A stretch of 11,606 nt of DNA, taken from Turbatrix aceti. Its lineage: Eukaryota > Nematoda > Chromadorea > Rhabditida > Panagrolaimidae. Positions 1 to 6,883 of the stretch are shown here, piece after piece. The stretch spans positions 1-11,606 of the forward strand of contig CAXAKE010000023.1 of NCBI GenBank assembly GCA_963969345.1, given 5' to 3'. A program made the translations under genes and the position numbers. How positions within the stretch are numbered: the first letter of the stretch is position 1; each line of letters starts with the position of its first letter. The notes beneath the pieces are model-generated. The model did no database searches. It was not told the origin of the DNA and saw nothing but the letters and a program-made list of their open reading frames with translations.

Positions 1-12
1 CAGGCACGTTAA

Positions 13-35
13 GGGGGCCGAAGTTAAAGGCCCCC
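13..35. repeat. GC-rich hairpin in the putative intron
   Basis: GGGGGCC and GGCCCCC form a perfect 7-bp stem around a 9-nt loop, inside a G/C-rich stretch (1-69) that stands out from the AT-rich surroundings. The significance is unknown. Confidence 0.4.
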
Positions 36-69
36 GTGAGCCCCGGTCCCCGTAGTTTTGGCCCCGTAC

Positions 70-379
70 CTGCGAGGTGAGGTACATATCGCTGAACTTC
101 GTCAGCAATTGTTTCTTTTCCATGGTAACCGTAAAGAGAAAGGGTTCGATGGTGCTTGACAGGAGGTTCTTCGGACTCCATGGCAACAAAAGCCGGATTC
201 AGGGACTCAGCAATTTCGTGGAGCGTGGTGATGAAATCGTCCTTCATTCGAAGAACATGCAGCTTGTTCTTGCCGAGTGCAACGCAATATTTGTTCTTGC
301 TGTCCGCCAACTTGTTTGCTGCTTCTTGAAGACGACGCCACTCGCTACACACCAGATGAATAGTAGGAGCGTTTTCCGT
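70..379 (-). CDS. Internal exon of an unrecognised host gene
   Basis: The minus strand is open for 103 codons with a protein-like composition. It begins directly after a TTCAG acceptor at 384-380; an in-frame TGA lies only 12 nt upstream, so this is an exon rather than an ORF with its own start. The translation opens TENAPTIHLVCSEWRRL and continues as a charged, helix-rich sequence with a Lys/Asn-rich stretch (KNKYCVALGKNK), then MKDDFITTLHEIAE, and later YGYHGKETIADEVQRYVP. A donor CAG/GTACGG would end it at 70, although the frame stays open to the window edge, so the exon could be longer. No Cys/His cluster, membrane segment or catalytic motif is visible, and I recognise no family. It is the third of three consecutive minus-strand exons. 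Confidence 0.55.
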
Positions 380-444
380 CTGAATTCAGTTAATGAACAA
401 CAAAATAAAACCGCAATGACAAAACAAACCTGGAAAAGTTTTAC

Positions 445-605
445 GGGGCGTTGGACAATTGGAAAACGATCGTCGCCAGCTCATAAAATGTGCCAGACGG
501 AAGGACAATTTCTTGTGTTTTGATAACTGTCTTCAGACTTGATTGCCAAGTGATGCCGATGTTGACGCGCTGGAAAACGTTGTGAACGGCAACGAAACTT
601 TTGGA
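445..605 (-). CDS. Internal exon of the same unrecognised gene
   Basis: The exon starts after a good acceptor (TTGTTTTTAG, ending at 606) and reads about 53 codons of convincing protein: SKSFVAVHNVFQRVNIGITW, then a Lys/Thr/Val-rich stretch and LPSGTFYELATIVFQLSNAP. The frame meets TAA immediately after SNAP. The TAA overlaps a GTAAAAC donor (444-438), giving a 65-nt intron to the next exon, a typical nematode intron size. However, this donor leaves two bases of a codon (phase 2), whereas the next exon needs phase 0. A weaker donor, ATC/GTTTTC at about 464, would restore phase. Either the weaker donor is used, or a single-base change in the adjacent CCCC run has broken the gene, or exon 445-605 ends the protein. 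The function is unknown. Confidence 0.5.
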
Positions 606-649
606 CTAAAAACAACATGCATAAAAACGCGCAAAATGTAAAAACCTAC

Positions 650-745
650 TTTGAGATTGCCGAACAAATCAAGCAATCGCTCTCGGCAGGCTTTGTTAAA
701 AACTTTGACCAGGAATGAGAGGTAGTTCGAACGATCGCTTAGTGA
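650..745 (-). CDS. Upstream exon fragment of the same unrecognised gene
   Basis: About 30 codons are open on the minus strand, reading DRSNYLSFLVKVFNKACRER and then a LLDLFGNLK end, with a donor AAA/GTAGGT at 649. The intron 649-606 is 44 nt and both sides are phase 0, which supports joining to the 445-605 exon. No ATG precedes the fragment in frame and an in-frame TGA lies just upstream of 750, so the true 5' end is either a weak AG acceptor near 740 or has been lost. The large fold-back element begins less than 100 bp further upstream, so the missing 5' part may lie beyond it or have been removed by it. No recognisable motif is visible. Confidence 0.4.
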
Positions 746-835
746 CACATTTCAAGTGTTGTAAATTATAAAAAAAATAGTACTGATTGCGGGTTGAATC
801 TTAATATGACGTCAGCTTTAGCGCGCACTTTTGTA

Positions 836-1473
836 CGTCGCACGATGTACCCATGGTTCTGACACGAAATCTCGATTTTGGCCATTTCCGAATGTAAAAA
901 ATAGATATATTTGGGATTTAACAGACACTCTGCGAGCCGATTTAGGATCGAGGACACATCATTTTGACACTTTCAAATGTTTTGAGTCAGAGTTGTAGGC
1001 CTTCGGGGGAAAGGTCCAAAGCCGCAATATTTTAATTTATAAAATTCGGATTCACGAGATTCGGCTTCAGAAGTGTTTTTCATAAAAAATAGTGCCCTGT
1101 GCTACGTTGGTCATGAACAATTCTGAAAAAAATAACATTGGGGTTTCTGAGGACGGCGGATCCAATGACATGCTCAGAATTTTTTTTCAGTTACGGTAAT
1201 TATCGATTTTTTGATATCATACGTTTTCAAACCACTATCATATTCGGATCTCAAACTTAAGCGGTAATTCGATAAGCCTATCTTCTTCCCCGTTGTTTTT
1301 TGTATCGGAAAAAGTAAAACACAAAAAAAAATCGCGTGCCCAAGGTTGTCATAAATTTTAATTTATGCTCCAGACTCGACACCGAAGCCCTGCGCGCAAC
1401 GTGCACGCATCATTTTGCGCTGCTGCACACGCGTAATGACCTTTATTTTTTAGACACATGCCTAACTTATTAC
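836..1473 (+). repeat. Left arm of fold-back element, outer part
   Basis: This segment pairs with 5736-5646 and then with 4957-4389. At 918-921 it holds a single TTAA where the right arm carries a 684-bp insertion, so it records the pre-insertion state. It ends at ATTAC (1469-1473), one copy of the target duplication of the LTR element. Confidence 0.85.
1469..1473. repeat. Left target-site duplication (ATTAC) of the LTR element
   Basis: ATTAC directly precedes the left LTR and recurs directly after the right LTR at 3861-3865. The opposite palindrome arm (about 4388-4398) holds the corresponding uninterrupted sequence, with a single base difference. Confidence 0.85.
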
Positions 1474-1868
1474 TGTTGTATCCGCGGCGTAAGGCAAAAG
1501 AGGAAGACAAAGAAGTGTTGCAACCCGCGCTCCAACCTTTGGCGCGAGGGGCCAGCCGCGCGAGCTAGCAAGTCGTTAGACAAATGACTTGCGCCCGCGG
1601 ACGCGATCAACACCTTGTTCCCTCTCTTTGTCTATCTCCCTGCCACAGTATCCGGAAGCAAACAACGCCCCATTAGCATCTTTATATAAGAGCCTAAGAC
1701 ACGGGGTTTCACCAACCACTGTCTAGGGCCAAGTCCCCCGGTTGCTTGTTGTAATTTGTGTGATTTTTACTGAATAAATTTGATTGTTGTATTGTGATAT
1801 TGTGATTGTTGGTATTTGTGTTAGAGGAGTTAAGTAGGGAGCCTTAGAGAGGAACCGGGTACACATTA
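1474..1868 (+). repeat. 5' LTR, 395 bp
   Basis: It runs from TGTTGTATCC to GTACACATTA and matches 3466-3860 base for base by eye. It holds a TATA-like box (TTTATATAAG, 1681-1690) and AATAAA at 1773-1778, placing transcription start and polyadenylation in the second half. The 3' terminus is TTA rather than the usual CA. Confidence 0.92.
1681..1690 (+). promoter_or_regulatory. TATA-like box of the 5' LTR promoter
   Basis: TTTATATAAG lies 208 bp into the LTR and about 90 bp before AATAAA, consistent with a U3/R boundary shortly after 1710. Confidence 0.6.
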
Positions 1869-1869
1869 C

Positions 1870-1884
1870 TGGTGCCACTCCCGC
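1870..1884 (+). promoter_or_regulatory. Primer-binding site
   Basis: TGGTGCCACTCCCGC begins one base after the left LTR. TGG pairs with the CCA end of a primer tRNA, as in most LTR retroelements. I cannot name the tRNA. Confidence 0.6.
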
Positions 1885-1981
1885 TCTAAAGGCACCCCCT
1901 GCCTCCTCCCCATTTTTCCGGAAAAATTGCCCCTGCCCTACTGTCTATTGTGTGATATTTTATTTTGTGTAACGTCTTTTG

Positions 1982-3226
1982 ATGACAAACTCTCGGCATA
2001 CGTACTCGAAAATGCCATCCCTATTCGAAAACTGCCACACCGTCGAGCAGCTAGTCAAAACGCTGATGGTGTTCGAAAAGAGCACGTTGTTATCGATAAA
2101 TAATTTGGAAACCGCGATCAAGGAAGTAAAGGAGGACATTCAGACCCTCAAGGATCGACAAGCAGATGATATTGAAGAGCAGGTGAACATTGCGCTCACA
2201 GAGAAGATTGGTGATGCTGTGCACGGCGACACAGACAAGTACGATGAATTGAAGAAGCTTCTTGGAACGGCTTTTACGAAGCAAACGACGGATCACGAGA
2301 AAACTACGATACGATTGACGGCATTGACCGAACTAACTACGAAGGCGTGCAACGCTACGAAACAGCTTGATGAGCTGCGTGACGAAATCCGTAAACTGGA
2401 GACGAAAATTAACGAACTAAATCTAGACTCAAAACCGAAACCCCCTACGCTAATTCGCCGGGATAAATTTTGTGCTCCGATGAAATCCCAGGCCATGCTT
2501 GATCCCACTGCTCAGGCAATCGAGCAACTACGAGCCCTGTCTATGCAAAGCGCTCCCCAGTCGAGCTCAACGGAGTACCACACTACGAACGTCATGTTTG
2601 GGACAACGAATTCGATGTCATACTTTGACACTTGTCACCTGGGGGGTGATATTGACGAACCCTTCGACGACATTGCCGACGACCCTCCAAAGCACGCTGC
2701 TATGCTGATGATAGCCACGAATTCAATGACGGAAGTATGTCCAATGTTCAATGGTATGCCAACACAAACATTCTCCGACTGGCTCCGCAAATTTGAACTC
2801 ACAGTTGCCAGATTTCCCTTCAAGATGCGTGACGAACAACGGCTTGCCTACCTTGTTTCCAAAATGGAAGGTGTTGCCCTATTGGCCTACAATGCTTTGG
2901 ATCCTGCAGTCAGTGAAAACTACAACGCCACCTTGAACGCTTTGAAGCACCGCTTTCCGAGCCGTGCTGCCGAACATGTTGCTGCAAACTCTTTTGACCA
3001 ATACAATCAGGTGAAAGACGAGGAACTGCCATTCCAAATTGGCGACGAAGTCTGGCGTCGTGACCCGCTCAGGAACGTCTGGATTGCCGGTCACGTTACT
3101 GGCAACGACGGAAGCTTCATCTTCCATATTAAGGACGATGACAGCGACAAGACACACCGAGCCCACCGCGACGACATGAAGGCCCGCAAGCGACACGCAT
3201 ACGCTTGCACCACGTCGATGCCCTGA
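1982..3226 (+). CDS. Gag-like protein fused to an integrase C-terminal tail
   Basis: This is a 414-aa ORF from the first ATG, about 110 bp after the left LTR. Residues 40-150 are rich in heptad-like Leu/Ile/Lys/Glu (LETAIKEVKEDIQTLKDR; LDELRDEIRKLETKINEL), suggesting a coiled coil. Residues 250-337 resemble a retrotransposon Gag capsid domain: MFNGMPTQTFSDWLRKFEL, then a MxxEQRLAYLVSKMEG helix and a Leu/Phe-rich end (LNALKHRFPS). There is no CCHC zinc knuckle. From about residue 338 the protein switches to an integrase C-terminal pattern: FQIGDEVWRRDPLRNVW, then GHVTGNDGSF, ending HRAHRDDMKAR. Protease, reverse transcriptase, RNase H and the integrase core are absent, yet the frame crosses the junction intact. 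This suggests an internal deletion that happened to be, or was selected to be, in frame. The protein would act in particle assembly and RNA packaging; the role of the tail is unknown. Confidence 0.8.
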   Translation: MTNSRHTYSKMPSLFENCHTVEQLVKTLMVFEKSTLLSINNLETAIKEVKEDIQTLKDRQADDIEEQVNIALTEKIGDAVHGDTDKYDELKKLLGTAFTKQTTDHEKTTIRLTALTELTTKACNATKQLDELRDEIRKLETKINELNLDSKPKPPTLIRRDKFCAPMKSQAMLDPTAQAIEQLRALSMQSAPQSSSTEYHTTNVMFGTTNSMSYFDTCHLGGDIDEPFDDIADDPPKHAAMLMIATNSMTEVCPMFNGMPTQTFSDWLRKFELTVARFPFKMRDEQRLAYLVSKMEGVALLAYNALDPAVSENYNATLNALKHRFPSRAAEHVAANSFDQYNQVKDEELPFQIGDEVWRRDPLRNVWIAGHVTGNDGSFIFHIKDDDSDKTHRAHRDDMKARKRHAYACTTSMP

Positions 3227-3451
3227 TTCTCCGGCGACGACACCTCACCGCTCCCCACAACACCAGGGTCGAGCTTCAACCTCCGCGTTGAGTTTTGTTG
3301 TTTCCCTTTTTTTCTCTCCAAAACGAGCACCGCGTAATTCAAGTAGTTGCCCCTTCTTCCCAACTAGTTGCCACTGCAATCCGGATACCATTTCAAACCT
3401 TTTGTACCTACCACACGCCGCTTGAGGCCGAATTGGCTTCAAACTTCTCCC
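3227..3451 (+). other. Untranslated 3' region of the LTR element
   Basis: Between the ORF stop and the polypurine tract there is no frame I can support. A pyrimidine-rich run (about 3298-3318) is the only notable composition. Confidence 0.5.
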
Positions 3452-3465
3452 GAAAGGGGGAGGGG
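3452..3465 (+). promoter_or_regulatory. Polypurine tract
   Basis: GAAAGGGGGAGGGG abuts the first base of the right LTR, the standard position of the plus-strand primer in LTR retrotransposons. Confidence 0.85.
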
Positions 3466-3860
3466 TGTTGTATCCGCGGCGTAAGGCAAAAGAGGAAGAC
3501 AAAGAAGTGTTGCAACCCGCGCTCCAACCTTTGGCGCGAGGGGCCAGCCGCGCGAGCTAGCAAGTCGTTAGACAAATGACTTGCGCCCGCGGACGCGATC
3601 AACACCTTGTTCCCTCTCTTTGTCTATCTCCCTGCCACAGTATCCGGAAGCAAACAACGCCCCATTAGCATCTTTATATAAGAGCCTAAGACACGGGGTT
3701 TCACCAACCACTGTCTAGGGCCAAGTCCCCCGGTTGCTTGTTGTAATTTGTGTGATTTTTACTGAATAAATTTGATTGTTGTATTGTGATATTGTGATTG
3801 TTGGTATTTGTGTTAGAGGAGTTAAGTAGGGAGCCTTAGAGAGGAACCGGGTACACATTA
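3466..3860 (+). repeat. 3' LTR, 395 bp
   Basis: This is the direct copy of 1474-1868. It has the TATA-like box at 3673-3680 and AATAAA at 3765-3770; this copy would supply the polyadenylation signal for the element's transcript. Confidence 0.92.
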
Positions 3861-3865
3861 ATTAC
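3861..3865. repeat. Right target-site duplication (ATTAC)
   Basis: It matches 1469-1473. After removing the element and one copy, the junction reads like the opposite palindrome arm. Confidence 0.85.
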
Positions 3866-4065
3866 AAAAACCGTTTTTGGAACCATTCAATAGGTGTGCC
3901 AAGGCGGGAAGGTGTACAGTAGTCTTTTTTCCAAGCTTCACCTGTAAAATGCCTGAGGCTATTAGCCATGAAAATTTTGACAAAAATGACCTAATCTATC
4001 TTTTAGAGAATTCAATTCTGCATCGAGTATAAAATTTTCAGATTTTTACCTTTATTTTTGGGATC
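3866..4065 (+). repeat. Left arm of fold-back element, inner part
   Basis: It pairs with 4388-4186 on the other arm; the shared blocks include ATGCCTGAGGCTATTAGCCA, and GTATAAAATTTTCAGATTTT near the centre. Confidence 0.85.
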
Positions 4066-4185
4066 GGTACATTAATTTAAAAAACATACACCAAGTTTAA
4101 CCTTCATTTTTCTGCCGACGCTTCTCTTAAGAAATAAAAATCTCATAATTTGAAGTCAAATTTAGAACATGTTGGGCAAATTAAG
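4066..4185. other. Unpaired centre of the fold-back element
   Basis: About 120 bp that do not match between arms. The stretch is AT-rich with no open frame or motif that I recognise. Confidence 0.6.
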
Positions 4186-4957
4186 CTACAGTATCCAAAA
4201 ATAACGGCAAAAATCTGAAAATTTTATACACCATAGAAAATTGAATTCTCTAAAAGATAGAATAGGTCATTTTTGTCAAAATGTTCATGGCTAATAGCCT
4301 CAGGCATTTTACAGGTGAAGCTTGGAAAAAAGACTACTGTACACCTTCCCGCTTTGGCACACCTATTGAATGGTTCCAAAAACGGTTTTTATAATAAGTT
4401 AGGCAAGCGTCTAAAAAATAAATGTCAATACGCGTGTGCAGCAGCGCAAAATCATGCGTGCACGTTGCGCGCAGGGCTTCGGTGTCGAGTATGGAGCATA
4501 AATTAAAATTTATGACAACCTTGGGCACGCGATTTTTTTTTGTGTTTTACTTTTTCCGATACAAAAAACAACGGGGAAGAAGATAGGCTTATCGAATTAC
4601 CGCTTAAGTTTGAGATCCGAATATGATAGTGGTTTGAAAACGTATGATATCAAAAAATCGATAATTACCGTAACTGAAAAAAAATTCTGAGTATGTCATT
4701 GGATCCGCCGTCCTCAGAAACCCCTATATTAAGTTTTCCAGAATTGTTCATATCCAACGTAGCACAGGGCACTATTTTTTATGAAAAACACTTCTGAAGC
4801 CGAATCTCGTGAATCCGAATTTTATAAATTAAAATATCGCGGTTTGGGACCTTTCCCCCGAAGGCCTACAACTCTGACTCAAAACATTTGAAAGTGTCAA
4901 AATGATGTGTCCTTCTCCCCACCTTGGTCCTAAATCGGCTCGCAGAGTGTCTGTTAA
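4186..4957 (-). repeat. Right arm of fold-back element, inner part
   Basis: Reverse complement of 4065-3866 and then of 1473-918. It is uninterrupted where the left arm carries the LTR element (about 4388-4398). It ends in TTAA (4954-4957), where the next element was inserted. Confidence 0.85.
4954..4957. repeat. Left TTAA target duplication of the palindromic element
   Basis: TTAA recurs at 5642-5645. The opposite arm has one TTAA at 918-921 in matching flanks. Confidence 0.85.
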
Positions 4958-5641
4958 AGATCGTTTTGGGGGTAATCAGCGGCGATGAATCTGATAGTAG
5001 TATCAAAAAATTTATAATCAATCAATAAATCAATAATTTTGGAAAAAATTTACTGTAACTCAAAAAGGGACTGTAGAGTCTGAAAACTGAATAGTTTACC
5101 GTATTCTACGACCTCGAAAACCCGTGTATGCCGAAATTGGGCCACGGTTCCCCATCGAAAAAAAAAGTTATTTGAATTTGAATAAAAATGCCCTGCAAAA
5201 GCGCGCGCTGAAATGAAGAAAACGATGCGCACGCAGTGTCTTGACTTGTGCTTGCGCACAGTGTGTTGACTTTGTAAGCTTCTTAAAAAGTCAGTTTGAA
5301 ATTGCCAAAAACGAATTTTGGCACTCTGATTAAAAACTTAACAAATTTTGAAAATTTTTTGATCCGGAAAAAAAATATTGATTTTGAGCCATAAAAACGC
5401 TTTTAGAATTTTAATTTTTAAATTCAAATAACTTTTTTTTTCGATGGGGAACCGTGGCCCGATTTTGGTATACACGGGTTTTCGAGGTCGTAGAATACGG
5501 TAAACTGTTCAGTTTTCAGACTCTACAGTCCGTTTTCAAGTTACAGTAATTTTTTGTCAAAATTATTGATTTATTGATTGCTTATCAATTTTTTGATATC
5601 ACTATCAGATTCGCCACCGCTGATAACCCCCATAACGATCT
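4958..5641. mobile_element. 684-bp palindromic element with TTAA target duplication
   Basis: The ends are AGATCGTTTTGGGGGT and ACCCCCATAACGATCT. The inverted arms run 4958 to about 5180 and about 5422 to 5641, and share GGTAAACT, CGACCTCGAAAACCCGTGTA and TTCCCCATCGAAAAAAAA. The unpaired centre is roughly 5181-5421. No coding frame is present. TTAA specificity is known for piggyBac and some other families, and palindromic TTAA repeats are known in nematodes. The ends do not start with the CCC usual for piggyBac, so I leave the superfamily open. Removal of the element plus one TTAA gives a sequence matching the opposite palindrome arm. Confidence 0.85.
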
Positions 5642-5645
5642 TTAA
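5642..5645. repeat. Right TTAA target duplication
   Basis: This is the second copy of the TTAA at 4954-4957. Confidence 0.85.
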
Positions 5646-5736
5646 AACCAAAATATACAGCAATGTTGTTTTTTAAACATTCAAAAATGACCAAAATCGA
5701 CTTTTCGTGTTAAAACCATGGGTACATCGTGCGTCG
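5646..5736 (-). repeat. Right arm of fold-back element, outer part
   Basis: It pairs with 836-917 on the left arm; shared words include CCATGGGTACATCGTGCG and CAAAATCGA. It ends just before the 137-bp repeat. Confidence 0.75.
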
Positions 5737-5739
5737 TGA

Positions 5740-5997
5740 CAGCCAACACTGGCCGCACCAAACCGCTTTTCTGATCAGTTGATTTTTCACCAATGGCAAA
5801 TAAATGCTACCACCTATACTAAACCGCCGTTTTTTTCTCGAAAATAAAAGAAGGTTATTCGAGTGCCTGACCATGGCAGCCAACACTGGTTGCACCAAAC
5901 CGCTTTTCTGGTCTGTTGATTTTTTACTAGGGGCAAATAAAAGCTACCACCTATACTAAAACGCCGTTTTTTTTGCCCAAAAATAAAAGAAGGGTTA
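5740..5997 (+). repeat. Two-copy tandem repeat, period 137 bp
   Basis: CAGCCAACACTGG begins at 5740 and again at 5877. The shared block is about 120 bp (5740-5857 and 5877-5997), with CACCAAACCGCTTTTCTG and GCTACCACCTATACTAAA conserved and about a dozen differences. Both copies are open on the minus strand and encode a similar peptide (RRFSIGGS...YLPLVKNQ...RKAVWC..CWL). I treat this as repeat DNA because there is no start, splice context or extension beyond the repeat. Confidence 0.8.
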
Positions 5998-6480
5998 GCA
6001 TCGTTTTTTGATTGACTTACCAACTGAAGCATGTTTTGGCTTCTGTCGGTTGGTATATTTTTTCTTATTCCAAATGGATCGCTTGTGGTACCATACTACA
6101 CTGATTTATGACCAAAAAGGTGTACATTAAAATATACAAAAAGTAATATAAAAAAGATATTTTTATCACCAGAAAGGACGGTGATGGGACAAAATTTTGA
6201 ATGCCTTCAAATTCTAACCAAAATTGTCAAAAAACAGCTTTCCCATTTTATTTAACAGAATTAAAAGAGTATTTTCATCCTAATTTTGCTTTCTGCTGTG
6301 ATTTTGTAATCGAAAATTAGAGAATTGACACCAAAGGAGCCTCTGCCTACCTCCGTCTCTGGAAGCGCCTTGATCGGTTTTGTCTTTGCCTATGGAGGCA
6401 AAGGCACTAATTTCGTTTTGCGTTACACTGGTTTTAACCTGCCAAATGATTATTTTTGTTTCAGAAAAAGTTGTTTAGGG
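5998..6480. other. Non-coding stretch with two small hairpins
   Basis: No gene is supported here. TACCAAC/GTTGGTA (6018-6024 with 6049-6055, inner TGAAGC/GCTTC) and CTTTGCCT/AGGCAAAG around a 4-nt loop (6384-6403) are the only structures I see. The rest is AT-rich. Confidence 0.5.
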
Positions 6481-6494
6481 TTAATTACTGACAT

Positions 6495-6561
6495 TATCAT
6501 GATATCAAGTTGTATCATGATATCACGAATGTCATCGTGATAGCACTGTCATATCATGATA
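6495..6561. promoter_or_regulatory. Four phased palindromic motifs, TATCATGATA-like
   Basis: Self-complementary TATCATGATA occurs at 6495-6504, 6513-6522 and 6552-6561, with a variant CATCGTGATA at 6533-6542. Starts are 18, 20 and 19 bp apart. The cluster lies about 265-330 bp upstream of the TATA-like box of the secreted-protein gene. It may be a binding-site array or a small tandem repeat; function is inferred from position only. Confidence 0.5.
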
Positions 6562-6824
6562 GCACAAAAAACGGTATCAGGCAATCACTCGCTGCAGAGG
6601 TGCATCAGGGTGGCACTTAAATCAAAAAAAAAAGTCATATTCACTAATTTCGCAGTTGAAAAAACGCATTTGATACAATATTTTCAGCGGTGGTGCAAAA
6701 ACTCTATGTGAAGAAATAAGAAATACAGCAATGTGAAAGTTTTTTTTTCCCAGGGCATGTGAATAGTTCAATTAAACACCACTTAGATTGCCGAATCGAG
6801 AGACGCTGAAGCCTGAAGAGTCCC

Positions 6825-6832
6825 TTTAAATA
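6825..6832 (+). promoter_or_regulatory. TATA-like box upstream of the secreted-protein gene
   Basis: TTTAAATA lies 52 bp before the ATG, leaving room for a start site near 6855 and a leader of about 25-30 nt. No clear splice acceptor (TTTCAG) directly precedes the ATG. Confidence 0.55.
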
Positions 6833-6883
6833 CCCCCAGCATCCACTGTATTACAACAAATACATTCAGATCATCGCATCAGA

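Larger units (their letters stand above)
1474..3860 (+). mobile_element. Non-autonomous LTR retrotransposon, Ty3/Gypsy-like
   Basis: The element is 2387 bp with two 395-bp direct LTRs in which I find no difference. It has a TGG-initial primer-binding site next to the left LTR, one ORF, and a polypurine tract touching the right LTR; ATTAC is duplicated at both outer edges. The ORF is Gag-like with an integrase tail, and there is no reverse transcriptase, so movement must have relied on enzymes of a complete relative. Identical LTRs imply a recent insertion. Family assignment rests on the Gag capsid-like region and the GDxV...HRDDMKAR integrase C-terminal pattern; BEL/Pao is the main alternative. 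Confidence 0.9.
836..5736. mobile_element. Large fold-back (palindromic) element, doubly interrupted
   Basis: Sequence from 836 to about 4065 and from about 4186 to 5736 are reverse complements of each other once two later insertions are set aside. The outer tips share CGCACGATGTACCCATGGTT. The left arm is 836-1473 plus 3866-4065, the right arm 4186-4957 plus 5646-5736, and the unpaired centre is roughly 4066-4185. Arms are about 840-860 bp, so the unbroken element would be about 1.8 kb. Similarity looks near 90% by eye, with small indels (for example about 10 bp near 950 versus 4920). No transposase frame is present, so it is non-autonomous. I cannot define a target duplication at the outer tips. 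It could be a fold-back transposon or a large MITE. Confidence 0.85.

Noticed and set aside
77..523. 148-aa plus-strand open frame
   Set aside because: It lies antisense to the two better-supported minus-strand exons and its composition is not protein-like beyond them.
1336..1587. Open frame in the left fold-back arm, with a mirror frame at 4528-4334 on the minus strand
   Set aside because: The similar peptides arise because the two arms are inverted copies; the left frame also runs into the LTR. There is no start context or family match.
3295..3579. 94-aa frame running into the right LTR
   Set aside because: It covers the polypurine tract and LTR and shares its end with the frame crossing the left LTR only because LTRs are direct repeats.
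6325..6540. 71-aa plus-strand frame
   Set aside because: It ends within the TATCATGATA cluster, lacks splice or start context, and crosses a perfect hairpin at 6384-6403.
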